NCBI GenBank assembly: GCA_027704905.1
Contig: CM051001.1
Span: 29,262,170-29,326,169 of the forward strand
DNA: 64,000 nucleotides
Reading direction: 5' to 3'
Source: Muraenolepis orangiensis
Taxonomy: Eukaryota > Chordata > Actinopteri > Gadiformes > Muraenolepididae
Position 1 is the stretch's first letter. Each line of letters begins with the position of its first letter. This document shows, piece after piece, positions 25,565 through 37,229 of the stretch. The notes under the pieces are model-generated. The model did not search any database and was not told where the DNA came from. It saw nothing but the letters and a program-made list of their open reading frames with translations. The position numbers were made by a program, and so were the translations under genes.

Positions 25565-25741
25565 CGTGTGTGTATGCGTCTGCACGTGCTTCCATATCGC
25601 AGATCACACCCACAGGAAGGAATGTTAAAACGGTAACAGCTCCATTACAGTTTCTGGGTCGATTTCACGATAACGGTAACAAAATAGCCATTATATCATT
25701 GGGATGGGGGTTTGGTACATCATCAGAATAGAACACAACAT

Positions 25742-25771
25742 CTCCATATATTATGCCAATAATATATGGAG
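25742..25771. repeat. Perfect 13-bp-arm hairpin
   Basis: CTCCATATATTAT and its exact complement around a GCCA loop. It lies about 50 nt downstream (sense strand) of the AATAAA of the candidate terminal exon. Confidence 0.9.
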
Positions 25772-25820
25772 TGACAATCAGGGAAAACACAACTGTGATA
25801 ACATTCTGGTCAGAAAGCAA

Positions 25821-25949
25821 TTTATTCCTTGTCTCCCGTGAGTCTGAGGGAGGCGGCGGCAGTGAGATGCCTCCCAAGGTCAGCCTTTGGGAGGTCGTGG
25901 AATGCAGCCAGATTTGACCTGATCAGCGCCATGTCTGACTGGCCACGGT
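25821..25949 (-). CDS. Candidate alternative last exon of testican (unverified)
   Basis: A strong acceptor (ACGCCCCTCCCTCCCAG) is followed by a frame that, joined in phase 1 to exon 3, reads DRGQSDMALIRSNLAAFHDL and 22 more residues ending LRLTGDKE, then TAA at 25824-25822. The hexamer AATAAA (25826-25821) overlaps the stop, and a GU-rich stretch (CAGTTGTGTTTTCC) follows about 20-35 nt later. Use of this exon would give a short secreted form lacking the Kazal and calcium-binding modules. The (TG)n tract ends only about 35 nt before the acceptor. I recognise no homologue. It could also be a transposon scrap. Confidence 0.38.
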
Positions 25950-25983
25950 CTGGGAGGGAGGGGCGTCTAGCAGATATGACTGG

Positions 25984-26034
25984 CACACACGCGCACACAC
26001 ACACACACACGCACACGCACACACACACACACGC

Positions 26035-26107
<73 letters not shown>
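25984..26107. repeat. (CA)n microsatellite with CG interruptions
   Basis: CA dinucleotides with several CACG variants at the left end. On the testican sense strand it is a (UG)n tract directly before the candidate terminal-exon acceptor. Confidence 0.96.
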
Positions 26108-26110
<3 letters not shown>

Positions 26111-26520
26111 AGCATGCTGATACAACATTGCAATATTCAACTCATTCAAGGCACAACAAAAGGCCGTACTCGTTTCTCCCTGCAGAATAACCTAAAAGAC
26201 TAACAGTTATAAAAAGCTATCCGCACTATAAAGCTCTATAGAATGAACCATAACCTCCAGGGCAGGACTTTAACTCTGGCCTGAATGGCCTGCGCGTCTC
26301 TCTCTCTCTCCACCAATGGGAGAGCACAGCTCCTCCACGACTCCACAGAAATGAGTGTTCTATTCTGGTGATAAGATGATCTCTTATAATAACTATTCAC
26401 TGAAACTGAAACTGAGGAAGTTGAGCGAACAATACAAAATAAAATGTTTAAAACCAAACCACAAGGGTCAAATATAAAGTAATGTTTATAGAAAATAGCA
26501 TTTGTGAGTTATCAAATGCA

Positions 26521-26552
<32 letters not shown>

Positions 26553-26659
26553 AGACAAACATATAAATAGTAAATAGTGATGGGGAAAAAGTAAAATAAT
26601 AGAGAAAAGATTGGGGCAGTGTAAAGAAAAATGACAGCAAACTAAGTTGAACCAGCTGC

Positions 26660-26830
26660 ACAAACACAATGTAGAACAAGGCTTTAGTGGAACAAGCAGC
26701 GGGCTGTGGTCTCACACGCCGCCTGGCCTGGGATCAGGGACCACAAACACAATGTAGAACAAGGCTTTAGTGGAACAAGCAGCGGGCTGTGGTCTCACAC
26801 GCCGCCTGGCCTGGGATCAGGGACCACAAA
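26660..26830. repeat. 83-bp tandem duplication
   Basis: Two essentially identical 83-bp copies starting ACAAACACAATGTAGAACAA (26660 and 26743) and ending GGGATCAGGGACC. High identity suggests a recent event. Confidence 0.95.
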
Positions 26831-26934
26831 CACACCACAGCATCGTCCATGGCGGTCTCTGTGAGCGTCACACTAAATTCAACATCACATTCACACACGT
26901 ACACATCAATAATCGTCCGTTGCGGTCGAAGATT

Positions 26935-27275
26935 AATCTAAATCTAAATCTGGACGATTGAATCTAAATCTGGACGATTGAATCTAAAACTAAATCTGGA
27001 CGATTTATTCTAAATCTGGAGGATTGAATCCTCTCTATTGGTCACATACATGTACAGACCCAGTTCAATGTGTTTCTCTGCATATAACCCATCCTAGTAT
27101 TTGGAGCAGTGGGCAGCTATTGAATATACACAGCGCCCAGGGAGCAGAGTATGGGTCTGGTTCCCTGCTCATGGGCACCTCGGTAGTGCCCAGGTGTTTC
27201 GAGGACTTCAACCGGCAACCTTTAGGTTCCCAAGCCAAGTCCAAACAGACTGAGCAATCCTGCCACCCCCAATAA
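26935..27275 (-). mobile_element. tRNA-derived SINE (same family as at 60098)
   Basis: On the minus strand it has a tRNA-like head (GCTCAGTCTG), a B box at 27213-27203 (GGTTGAAGTCC), the shared middle CTAGGATGGGTTATATGCAG and the tail CCAATAGAGAGGATTCAATC. The 3' tail is expanded into four or five imperfect copies of a 20-bp ATTCAATCGTCCAGATTTAG-like unit, a tandem growth absent from the other two copies. Confidence 0.82.
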
Positions 27276-27279
27276 TGCA

Positions 27280-28200
27280 ATTTGTATGGATTTAGCATGC
27301 AGATACACCGTATTTGTAGGGCATGTTAATGAGTTCCTTGTTAATGAAATGCTCATGATGCTACGTAAAAACGACAGGATCATCTGGGTGATTTAGACCC
27401 GATTTGGCGTCTCCCGAAAATAGGCCGAAAAACTTGGTATGGGGGGCTGGTCAGGACGTTTCATCTCGTACTGATGAAATCTGAAGCCTTCCCATCTACT
27501 GGAAAGCTTGCCGGGGCAATAATGAATATCAAACATGTTTGATATTTACCACTGTAAATCGGCACCATCAAACCCTGTTCTGTGAGTGCTCAGAACGCTG
27601 AGCGCAAACAAGCCAATGAAAAATGATATTAAAATGCAAGAGAATCTAAATGTCAAACACTAAAATCTACGACAGTGGATGGATATATTTTAGTGTCAAC
27701 ATTAGTAACATTAGTTTTTTTCCAATAATATTTTTTGTATTACTATAATAACTCAAAATCAAATAAAAAATCTTCTCTTTTAATATATTACTAATTCAAT
27801 TGGTTAGTGGTCGAGGTGTTTGTCCTGATCTTGGTAAGTTTGTTTTCTTTTGCAATATGAACCATTCCACAGACATGGTTTTACATTGTGATCCACAGAC
27901 TGCATCTACATGGTTTTACATTGTGTCCAAAAGGAGGCATCTAGAGAGCATTAAGTGAAACTGAAGCACTGCTCTTCATGGTCATTGAAACTTTAGATCC
28001 TCTGATACAACCTGTAGGTTCACGGTGATCACTCCACCACTCTATAGAAAATCGTACAATTACCATAAATTAATCAATTTGCCTCATGCCGTTAACATTG
28101 TATAGGTGTGTCCCCAGTGTTGAGTTGAAAAGAGGAAAATGCTTTAGTTGCCATAGTTACACATTTAGCACCCTATTCATTAAGTCCCAGCGATTATTAC
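27280..28200. other. No gene recognised (intron 3, next to exon 3)
   Basis: AT-rich unique-looking DNA. Confidence 0.4.
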
Positions 28201-28246
28201 CTTGGTCCAGGGACCTTGTGGGGGGCCAGCTCCTGAAATAGTCCTC
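28201..28246 (-). CDS. spock1: Testican exon 3 (46-nt microexon-like)
   Basis: Acceptor GTTGGCTCTAG and donor GTAATA. The 15 codons plus one base read EDYFRSWPPTRSLDQ, matching the conserved testican stretch DDYFRNWNPNKPFDQ that follows KFRD. Phase fits on both sides: exon 2 ends in phase 0 after KFRD, and the final G joins GT of exon 4 to give Gly before PDATKDPC. The exon lies about 31 kb from exon 2 and 15 kb from exon 4, too short for an open-frame scan to find. Confidence 0.9.
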
Positions 28247-28370
28247 CTAGAGCCAACAGAAGAAAAAGGTCATTAGGGATAAATGTGAACAGAAGCAGCC
28301 TTCAATGAAGTAGGACCAAAGCCAAAGGAACAACGGACCAAAACTGTTAAATTAAACCAAAAGACAATCT

Positions 28371-28781
28371 ATGGAAAAGACCAATTCAGGGGCATTGTGG
28401 CAGACATGCATCTTACATCAGACCAATGATGGAACTCATTGCTTTAGTCCTGCAGCCACCGGTAAACACTCTCTAGCCTGGAGAGGTGGCCTAGTTTCTC
28501 GTGGTTTTAGGCTCAGGATGAATCTCGCTGTTCATCTTGTGACACTTTCTATCCATAAATCCCTTATTGGAGTTATGATCTATTCATCTATTCATCATCT
28601 ATCCCAGGACCCTACCAAACTCCCTCTACTAACTGTCTTGCTCCAGCCAGTTAATTCTGAACATGGAACATCTGCCTTTAGTTTTTGTGCACCAACCACA
28701 TGGAATTATCACTTCTTCAAGATGGACCCTCTCACGACCCCACGGACGACTCAAGACCAGGATCTAAAACCACCTAAATAG
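28371..28781 (+). pseudogene. Possible LINE ORF2 C-terminal scrap
   Basis: The open frame ends with VNSEHGTSAFSFCAPTTWN, reminiscent of the G..AF...AP..WN motif near the C-terminus of LINE ORF2 proteins. There is no tail or reverse transcriptase core nearby. Low confidence. Confidence 0.3.
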
Positions 28782-29043
28782 TTTTCACTGAGTATTATCC
28801 TGATTTCTTGAAATGCGTTTTTCTGTATCTCGACATCAGAACGCTCTATGATCTTAGAGGCTTAAATAACGATTTGAAAGAAGAGACTTTGGTTCCAGAG
28901 CTCCAGTGGGTCTGTGCTCTTATATCCGTGGTATATTTTTGACGCAAGATAGTCTTACTGAAAGTTGTTATGATTGCATATTGGCTGGGGGACCAAAACC
29001 CCTCTCTCTCTTCTCTCTTATCTCTCTCTCTCAAAACAACTTT

Positions 29044-29104
29044 TGGATATGACCCGATTGTGTGTCATTAACATTCTCTTTATCGAATGAGGAAAAGTTA
29101 AGTA
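29044..29104 (+). repeat. Dispersed repeat segment (partner at 55049)
   Basis: GGATATGACCCGATTGTGTG, then CATTAACATTCTCTTTATCG and GAGGAAAAGTTAAGTACA. A similar segment occurs at 55049-55116 in the same orientation. Confidence 0.6.
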
Positions 29105-29128
29105 CACATAGTTTATATATTATATATA

Positions 29129-29294
<166 letters not shown>

Positions 29295-29784
29295 CCCTCC
29301 CTCCTGGCCACGACATCAAAAGGGATATTTTTTGCACATGGTGTGATGTTTTTTCAACAAAACATCGCTGGCATCTCTTTATGCTACACAAATGGTTGCT
29401 GTATTACACGAAAAAGGCAGCTTGTTTTTTCGGTGCTAACTTCAAGAATGAAGCACATTTTAAATGCTAGAGAGTATAAATTGGATAGTGATAAGTGATG
29501 AACAGGGAGCCTCCTTACTTTTATCTGCAGAATAAGCACCATCTACATCACACATACACCATAACATCGTTATTATTTGTTACTTCATGGCTACGGAGCA
29601 AGTTCACTTTAGTCTGGAGAGCCAGCAGAGAGAGCCTAGATAACCTTGCTTTGCGTGAAGTAGACCAAGGTAAACAACCTGTCTATACAAGATGTTCCAT
29701 TAATTTGCCACAGAACGTGGTCTACAGAACGTTACTACCTCACCTCATCCTATATCCTGACCAGACAAACCTTGTTTCTATCCA

Positions 29785-29888
<104 letters not shown>

Positions 29889-30189
29889 GTGAACAACAAT
29901 GATGAGAACTAAAGTTTGTGTGTGTGTGTGCGTGCGTGCGTGTGTGTGTGCGTGTGTGTAGAACTGGGTGAATGTGAGGCATTCACTGTGCTGGGCTGAC
30001 CTCCCCATTCTAGCCCCACACCTCTGCTTTGCACTGACTAGGATTCTTGAGACATCCTAAAAATGATTTAAATGTTGTTGTTTTTATTCTTAAATAAATA
30101 AAGGTTGTTATATTGAAAATAAATGTTGTTCTCAAAAGCAATTTCTTGCATTTTTTTAAATTGCCTATATTGCCCCGGGACAGGATCCC

Positions 30190-30490
30190 TCTACAGAGCA
30201 TGTCTCTGGACCCCAGTGACTATGGATTAGGTGTTCATGGTTATGAGCCAGTTCCAACACTAGACCCCTTGGCTCCTGCAGAGCTACTCCAGATCACAAG
30301 CTGTAATTGCAATGGAGATTGCAGCAAAGCGATGCAGCTGCAAAAATAATTAAGTGAATTAAGTGAATCTCAGCATGTGGAGTTTGTAAAGGCATTACAT
30401 GCAATAACTGTGTTCATGATGGTGTTGAGTCTGCAGAAGTCTCAGACATTGACACCTGAAGCATTTGACATAGTGGATCAGTATTTGCTC
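30190..30490 (+). pseudogene. Cysteine-rich (CXC-like) transposon ORF fragment
   Basis: One frame gives SLDPSDYGLGVHGYEPVPTL, then LAPAELLQITSCNCNGDCS. A +1 shift continues KRCSCKNN and, past two stops, SACGVCKGITCNNCVHDGVE. The CxC...C...RCSC...ACGxCxGxxCxN spacing matches a cysteine-rich C-terminal module I associate with ORFs of animal transposons of uncertain class. A tail with AATAAA lies near 30520. The fragment is broken by a frameshift and two stops; no host gene is implied. Confidence 0.5.
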
Positions 30491-31188
30491 AAAGTATTAT
30501 CCAAGCAATTGAAATAAACAAATAAAGCTACTTTTTTATGAACAATGGGTGTGGCTGTTTGTCCACCAGGAGTGATTTTGGTGAAAAATAAATGTTTTCA
30601 ATCAACTCAGAATCATGGAAAATCCCTAGTTTGATCACTCACAAATTACTTAAGGCAAAATTTAACATTTTAGATTTTTCGAAAATCGATTAGGGGTACC
30701 CTTACTTTGAGCAGGTTTTTAAGAGGTTTCCCGCGGGAGTTGAATTTCAACATTTTAATACGAAGTACGATGTTGAAACACACCTTTATAAATACATTAG
30801 TGAAGAAGTTTATTGGTAACGATTTAGTTCCCCGATTTTCTTATGTTTCCCTTACGACTAGGAAAACACCCAAAACAGCCCATTTTCATATTTTTCACAT
30901 GCTGTGTTCCACCTATAAATCAAAGAATTAAAAAACTCATTTTTATGTGTGTCCAAAAAAAATGCAACCCCAGATATTAGAGGTGGGACGATCGATCGGC
31001 TTCCGATCATTATCGGCCGATTTTGAAGAAAAATGCGCAATCGGAGAATGCCGATCTTTCTTTAATGTTGCCGATTTCATAGCCGATCCTGCACGTGAGA
31101 AACACGCGAGCTCATTTCTTTACCAGCGAGTAAAACACGTGGGGCCCCGCCTCTTTTCTAAACAGAGTGATACTCGCCCTGCCTCAAC

Positions 31189-31410
31189 ATGCCAGCGGTG
31201 TCTGCAGTGTGGAGTTTCTTCAAAGTGTGTGATACAGATGTAACATTTGCCATCTGTAATGTGTGCAAAGAGAAAATATCTCGTGGAGGAAGCAAGGTAA
31301 AAAATGTCAACAAGACTAATTTAATAAGACACCTGAAAACCCATCACCCAGCGCAGCATGGCGAGTTTGTTAAACTGACCGTGGAGAACGAGAACCCCAG
31401 GAATGCATGA
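31189..31410 (+). pseudogene. hAT transposase N-terminal BED zinc finger
   Basis: Starts MPAVSAVWSFFKVCDTD. An aromatic pair (VWSFF), a Cys pair (ICNVC) and a His pair (TNLIRHLKTHHP) give the BED-finger pattern that binds transposon ends in hAT and ZBED proteins. The frame stops about 25 residues after the finger, just before the nested insert at 31433; the dimerisation and catalytic parts are absent. A ZBED-type host gene is excluded by the flanking terminal repeats. Confidence 0.85.
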
Positions 31411-31424
31411 TGGATGAAACTGTT

Positions 31425-31927
31425 CTATAATACAGAGTTTCCACCCTTTTTGTGCCACGGACCGGCAGATACATGAAAAAAAATCTCGCGGACCAGTTGT
31501 CAATTTTCGCGGACCGGTTGTCAAAGTGTGTGTCAACACACACCCCTAACAAAACGGCAGGGATCGATTTCAGTATAAACGCGCATGTACGCGCAGCGCC
31601 CATAACACAAAGCCCGGCTCGTTCGCGACCGACACGTCACTAGCGCGTAGTCTCTTTAGTAGCGCGTGTAACTGAAAGTCTCTCGTTATGCCGCCGATAT
31701 ATATTTAATCTATATATATAGATTATACCGCTATATAATCTATATATATAGATTATACTATATATATCATCTCTATATATAGATTATACCGCCCGCCGTT
31801 CACCTATACTCAAATTATTTGAGTCAAATATGATGATAAACACACAGCTGTTTCGCCGCCCGGCAGTAACACCTCCACGGCCCGGTACCGGTCCGCGGCC
31901 CGGCGTTTGGGAACCCCTGCTATAATA
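31425..31927. mobile_element. Nested non-autonomous hAT-like element
   Basis: The insert at 31433-31919 has identical CTATAATA flanks (31425-31432 and 31920-31927). The right end, reverse-complemented, reads CAGGGGTTCCCAAACGCC and then CGCGGACCGG. The left end reads CAGAGTTTCCACCC and then CACGGACCGG. The interior has repeated self-complementary AATCTATATATATAGATT blocks. No coding sequence. Confidence 0.9.
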
Positions 31928-32085
31928 GACCGCTATAGCAGCGATACACTGTAGACCGCTATAGCTGCAAAAAAAATTAAAAAATCGGTGATCGGTGGGG
32001 CAGATATTTCTCATTGTGATCGGTGATCGGTGACAAAAAACGTGATCGTCCCATCCCTACCAGATATGTATATATATATACACAT

Positions 32086-32935
32086 CGGTGGAGGCTCGTC
32101 CATTGAGGAAAGGGAGGACCATCCTCCCTAACATTTCAGAGAAAAACATACACATACATTTAACAGATTCATCTGTGAAAATACTGACAAAAAGGCTTTT
32201 TCTAACGCTTCAAAGTCACACAAATATGTGTGTCAAAATAGCACCAACAGCGCCCCCTACCACAATGTTTTAAATCACTGTACGGAGGGACGTCCTCCGT
32301 AAACTGACATTGAAGTCCAATAGAAAACTCCAGGACCCGAGCAGCCGGTGAGTCCTGGTTTTAGACATGAGTGTGTACGGCGCTAAGGGAGGACCAGGGC
32401 GGGTCTAGCCAGAGGCTACGTGAACCAATCAGCAGAGCTCACTGCGCTGGTGAATACCCAATCAGAGTTTTGGGGGGCGGATTATCATCAGGCAAGGACC
32501 TCAAACTTAAACAGAAAGCATGGCTGACCGTGACAAGGTGGTGTTTCTTTGGTCGCAATTAGACAATTTACGTGATTTACGTGAATTACTGGTTTTACTT
32601 TATGATAGTATGTCTTATTTTAATGAAATACAGGTAAATATACTTCACACAACAGAACGATTCTCCCTCAAATCTCACTCAATTTCAATTAAATTAGGTT
32701 TGTTTAGTAGCACAAGCCACTGTGCATGAAACTTCTATTCCGACTTCCAGATATTCATCATAAATTGATTAATTGCTAAATATCAATTTTTCATCCAAAC
32801 AATGCTTCTTCCCCCTCAGATGACAATTGGTTTAAATTCAGTTTTGTCAGCTAAATGACCCACTAATACACTGTCAAAACTGATAGTGAGGCACCTTCCT
32901 TCCTCCCCTACTTTTACAACCACCAGCCGCCACTT
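32086..32935. mobile_element. Third hAT-like element, about 850 bp
   Basis: The left end CGGTGGAGGCTCGTCC and the reverse-complemented right end AAGTGGCGGCTGGTGG match the CAGTGGCGGCTGG-type hAT terminus. Flanks ATACACAT and ATATACAT agree at six of eight bases, as expected of an ageing target duplication. It lies 26 bp from the previous element. Inside there is a short frame from 32520 (MADRDKVVFLWSQLD) with no recognisable domain. Confidence 0.7.
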
Positions 32936-33655
32936 ATATACATATAGAGGACATTTGGAATCAAAAATATAATTAAGAAGGAGCTAAACTAAACCTCTAG
33001 TATCATGTCTCTTCTCAGAACTGCCTGGACTAAAACACTACTGTGTTGTTTTGGTAGCATGAGTTGTGGCTTTATAGGACACTGAGAGACATTTTTCACA
33101 TTCACATTCCACTAAACGCAGAGAGCTACTATGTGGTTGATATGTAGGAGCACACTTCCACAACTAGATAACAACTAGCTCAGTATGCAAATATGTGCAA
33201 ATAATTGGTCTGCTTGCCCCGCGGTTGTGATTATGCTGAAGGTGAAAAGTGAAAAATGATGGGGACCCAGGTTTCATATTCATAGATCCTGATATTCTGA
33301 ATGAGGATAGGTATATTTTTTTGTGGGTATTACATATAATGTCCACATGCTGCTGTCAAAGTATATATCAAGGTACATTTAACACAATGAACTTACCTCC
33401 ACTTCCTTTGAATGTCAGCAGGGAGAAGAAGGAAGAGGGGAGGGGAGGAGGAAGGGGTTAGGAGGGAGGAGGTACGAGTGAGGGGTTAGGAGGCAGGGTA
33501 GGAGGGCAGGGAGGAGGGATAAGGAGAGGAAGACAGAGACGGAGTCATTAGTAACAGTCAGTGTGGTCAATAATATGGTGCCAATCCAGTCTGAATGAGT
33601 TCCAATCTTCCTGCAAGTGTTGAAATGCAACTATACTGATTTCACCACACCCACC
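32936..33655. other. No gene recognised
   Basis: A purine-rich patch (33420-33545, GGAGGAAGGGG type). Otherwise nothing identifiable. Confidence 0.4.
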
Positions 33656-33659
33656 ACCA

Positions 33660-33842
33660 CACGCCACACACACACACACACACACACACACCACGCACAC
33701 ACACACCACACCACACACACACACACACACACACCACACACACACCACACACACACAGACAGACACATGTGTGCTCGCCTGCACGCACACAAACACACAC
33801 ACACACACACATGCATACTCACATACACAAACACACACACAC
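33660..33842. repeat. Degenerate CA-rich microsatellite region
   Basis: CA blocks broken by ACCACA and CAGACAGACA variants. Confidence 0.92.
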
Positions 33843-34295
33843 CATCATTGCTGCAGAAGCGATTGTTGTATTTGATTGATTTCAAACATCAAGTGGATGA
33901 AGTGCATTTGGAGGAACATGAAGAAGAAAGTAGGGAGAATGGACAAACCACGTCCTTTAGCCACGATAGCGTGGGTGTGGTGCACATGTCTTTATATGTG
34001 AATGTATCAGTGAGCGAGTATGCAGACACGTGCAGTGCACGTAACACACATTTTGATATTCTCGGCTGTATCTTTGAGCTGGCCCACTCATATCACCATC
34101 GACACACTTCACCGTTTGGTTCACACTTAACCATAACCTGCTCTGATCTCCATCGCGGTTCGTGCACGTGTTGCCAAAACCACCTCTGGGCTTTCAATCA
34201 ATATTCCAAGTAGAAGCAACCTTGTTAACTCCTGTCCCGTCTAGTTTGGATGCAGGATGATCCAAAACAAGTGCGGTGGTTGTATGTGTGGAGAC

Positions 34296-34395
34296 TGCAG
34301 CCGCTACTCGTACCGTTGTTGCTGTATGGAACATCATGTTAATGATGCAGCCGCTACTCGTACCGTTGTTGCTGTATGGAACATCATGTTAATGA
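34296..34395. repeat. 50-bp tandem duplication
   Basis: Two apparently identical 50-bp copies beginning TGCAGCCGCTACTCGTACCG at 34296 and 34346. Confidence 0.95.
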
Positions 34396-34399
34396 GGGA

Positions 34400-35900
<1,501 letters not shown>

Positions 35901-35904
35901 GCTG

Positions 35905-37030
35905 CACTTCCTCCTGCCACAGCGTAATGATTCCTGTGGGACGTAAAGCATTACAATCCACCAAGCTCTAAGAGGGGGGAAAACACTCACGTGGCAATCC
36001 TACACGGTCCCTTCAATGACAACAACAGGACGAGAACACGTATTTCCCAGGTGGCTGCTGATAAACTCATAATCAGGGAATGGGAATGCAAAGGCGACCT
36101 CCTGGCAGAGGAGCTAAGCATCAGTGAAGAATTACCGCAGGTTGATCTTTTCATACCCACTGCTGGAACAATGCCCACATCTCCTGTCGCCCTGCACCTC
36201 CCCCTCAGCCTCCTGCTCCTCCTCCGCACCGCCCGCCACCTGTCTCTCTCACTCCTCTGCTCTCTCTCAAAGCCTCTCCTGTGCTTCCCTGTTAAGCCTT
36301 TGCTCTGCCTTCCCCAGGCAAGCTGTTTGTAGGGATGCCATCCAGAGTCAGATCAATACAGCGGGTGCTGAGGTATACACAGGGTGCTGAGTTGTGGGCT
36401 GTTAGAACACACTGAGACGGAGAGCAGTGAGCACAGTCTAATGGCCACGCTGTTTGCAAATAATTTCATTAATGCCGCTAATGACATAGAATTTCATTAG
36501 GCCTTGGATAAAGCGCTGAGTAAAGCCCAAAGCAACACAAAACATATATACATATACGTATATATATACAGTATATATAAATATATATAAAGAACTGTTG
36601 GGATTCACAGGATGATGTAAAGGCAGCAGAACTCCCATACCCAACTCCCAACCACACACATGCTTCACAACACACATACACATTTTGACATCAAAATAAC
36701 CAATGCTTCCACAGAGAGACGGGCATACTGAGCTGTACTGCTGCTGTTAAACATGGCCAATCCCACACTCTTCCAGCACCTCAATGATTGCAGATTATGC
36801 TTTATTGGTCTTTAAATGCATATAGGTGTTTATCACTAAATGTTGAGCAGTCTAATATATATCTTTGTTTGGATTTGGTGGATTTTTTGTTTCATTGGCT
36901 TAAGAAGTGCATTTAGAACAGTGTTTATGTATATGTATATACACTCCATTATTATTATGTGGCACTGAAGGGATGACATGTCTTTAAACCCACAACATGG
37001 GCTGTTTTACTCTCTTCCCCGGGCCTGCCT
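35905..37030. other. No gene recognised
   Basis: An open plus-strand frame (35991-36332) was examined and does not resemble a known protein. A (TA)n-rich patch lies at 36542-36590. Confidence 0.4.
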
Positions 37031-37033
37031 GCT

Positions 37034-37091
37034 GTTAGGAGGAGGGGGGGGGGGGAGGGGGGGGGGAGGGGGGGGGAGGGGGGGAGGGAGG
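37034..37091 (+). other. G-run cluster, quadruplex-prone
   Basis: Runs of 6-13 G separated by single A residues on the plus strand. On the testican sense strand it is C-rich. It is followed at 37147-37220 by a (GT)n microsatellite. Confidence 0.85.
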
Positions 37092-37143
37092 GAGAGAAGA
37101 GAGAGGAGAGGTAAAGGAGGAGGTTCAATCGACAGGGATTTTC

Positions 37144-37146
<3 letters not shown>

Positions 37147-37210
<64 letters not shown>

Positions 37211-37220
37211 GTGTGTGTGC
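37147..37220. repeat. (GT)n microsatellite
   Basis: About 74 bp of GT with one GC interruption. Confidence 0.96.
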
Positions 37221-37229
37221 ATTTCATTA

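Larger units (their letters stand above)
30970..32067 (+). mobile_element. hAT-like transposon with 8-bp target duplication
   Basis: The element spans 30978-32059 and is flanked by identical CCAGATAT octamers (30970-30977 and 32060-32067). Terminal inverted repeats begin TAGAGGTGGGACGATC on the left and, reverse-complemented, TAGGGATGGGACGATC on the right. The subterminal regions are full of GATCGG motifs. It carries a BED-finger fragment and is split by a second hAT-like insert. Most of the transposase is deleted. Confidence 0.9.

Noticed and set aside
33385..33400. GGAG-GTAAGT on the testican sense strand
   Set aside because: Consensus donor but preceded by purine-rich sequence, so not a recursive site, and no exon frame upstream.
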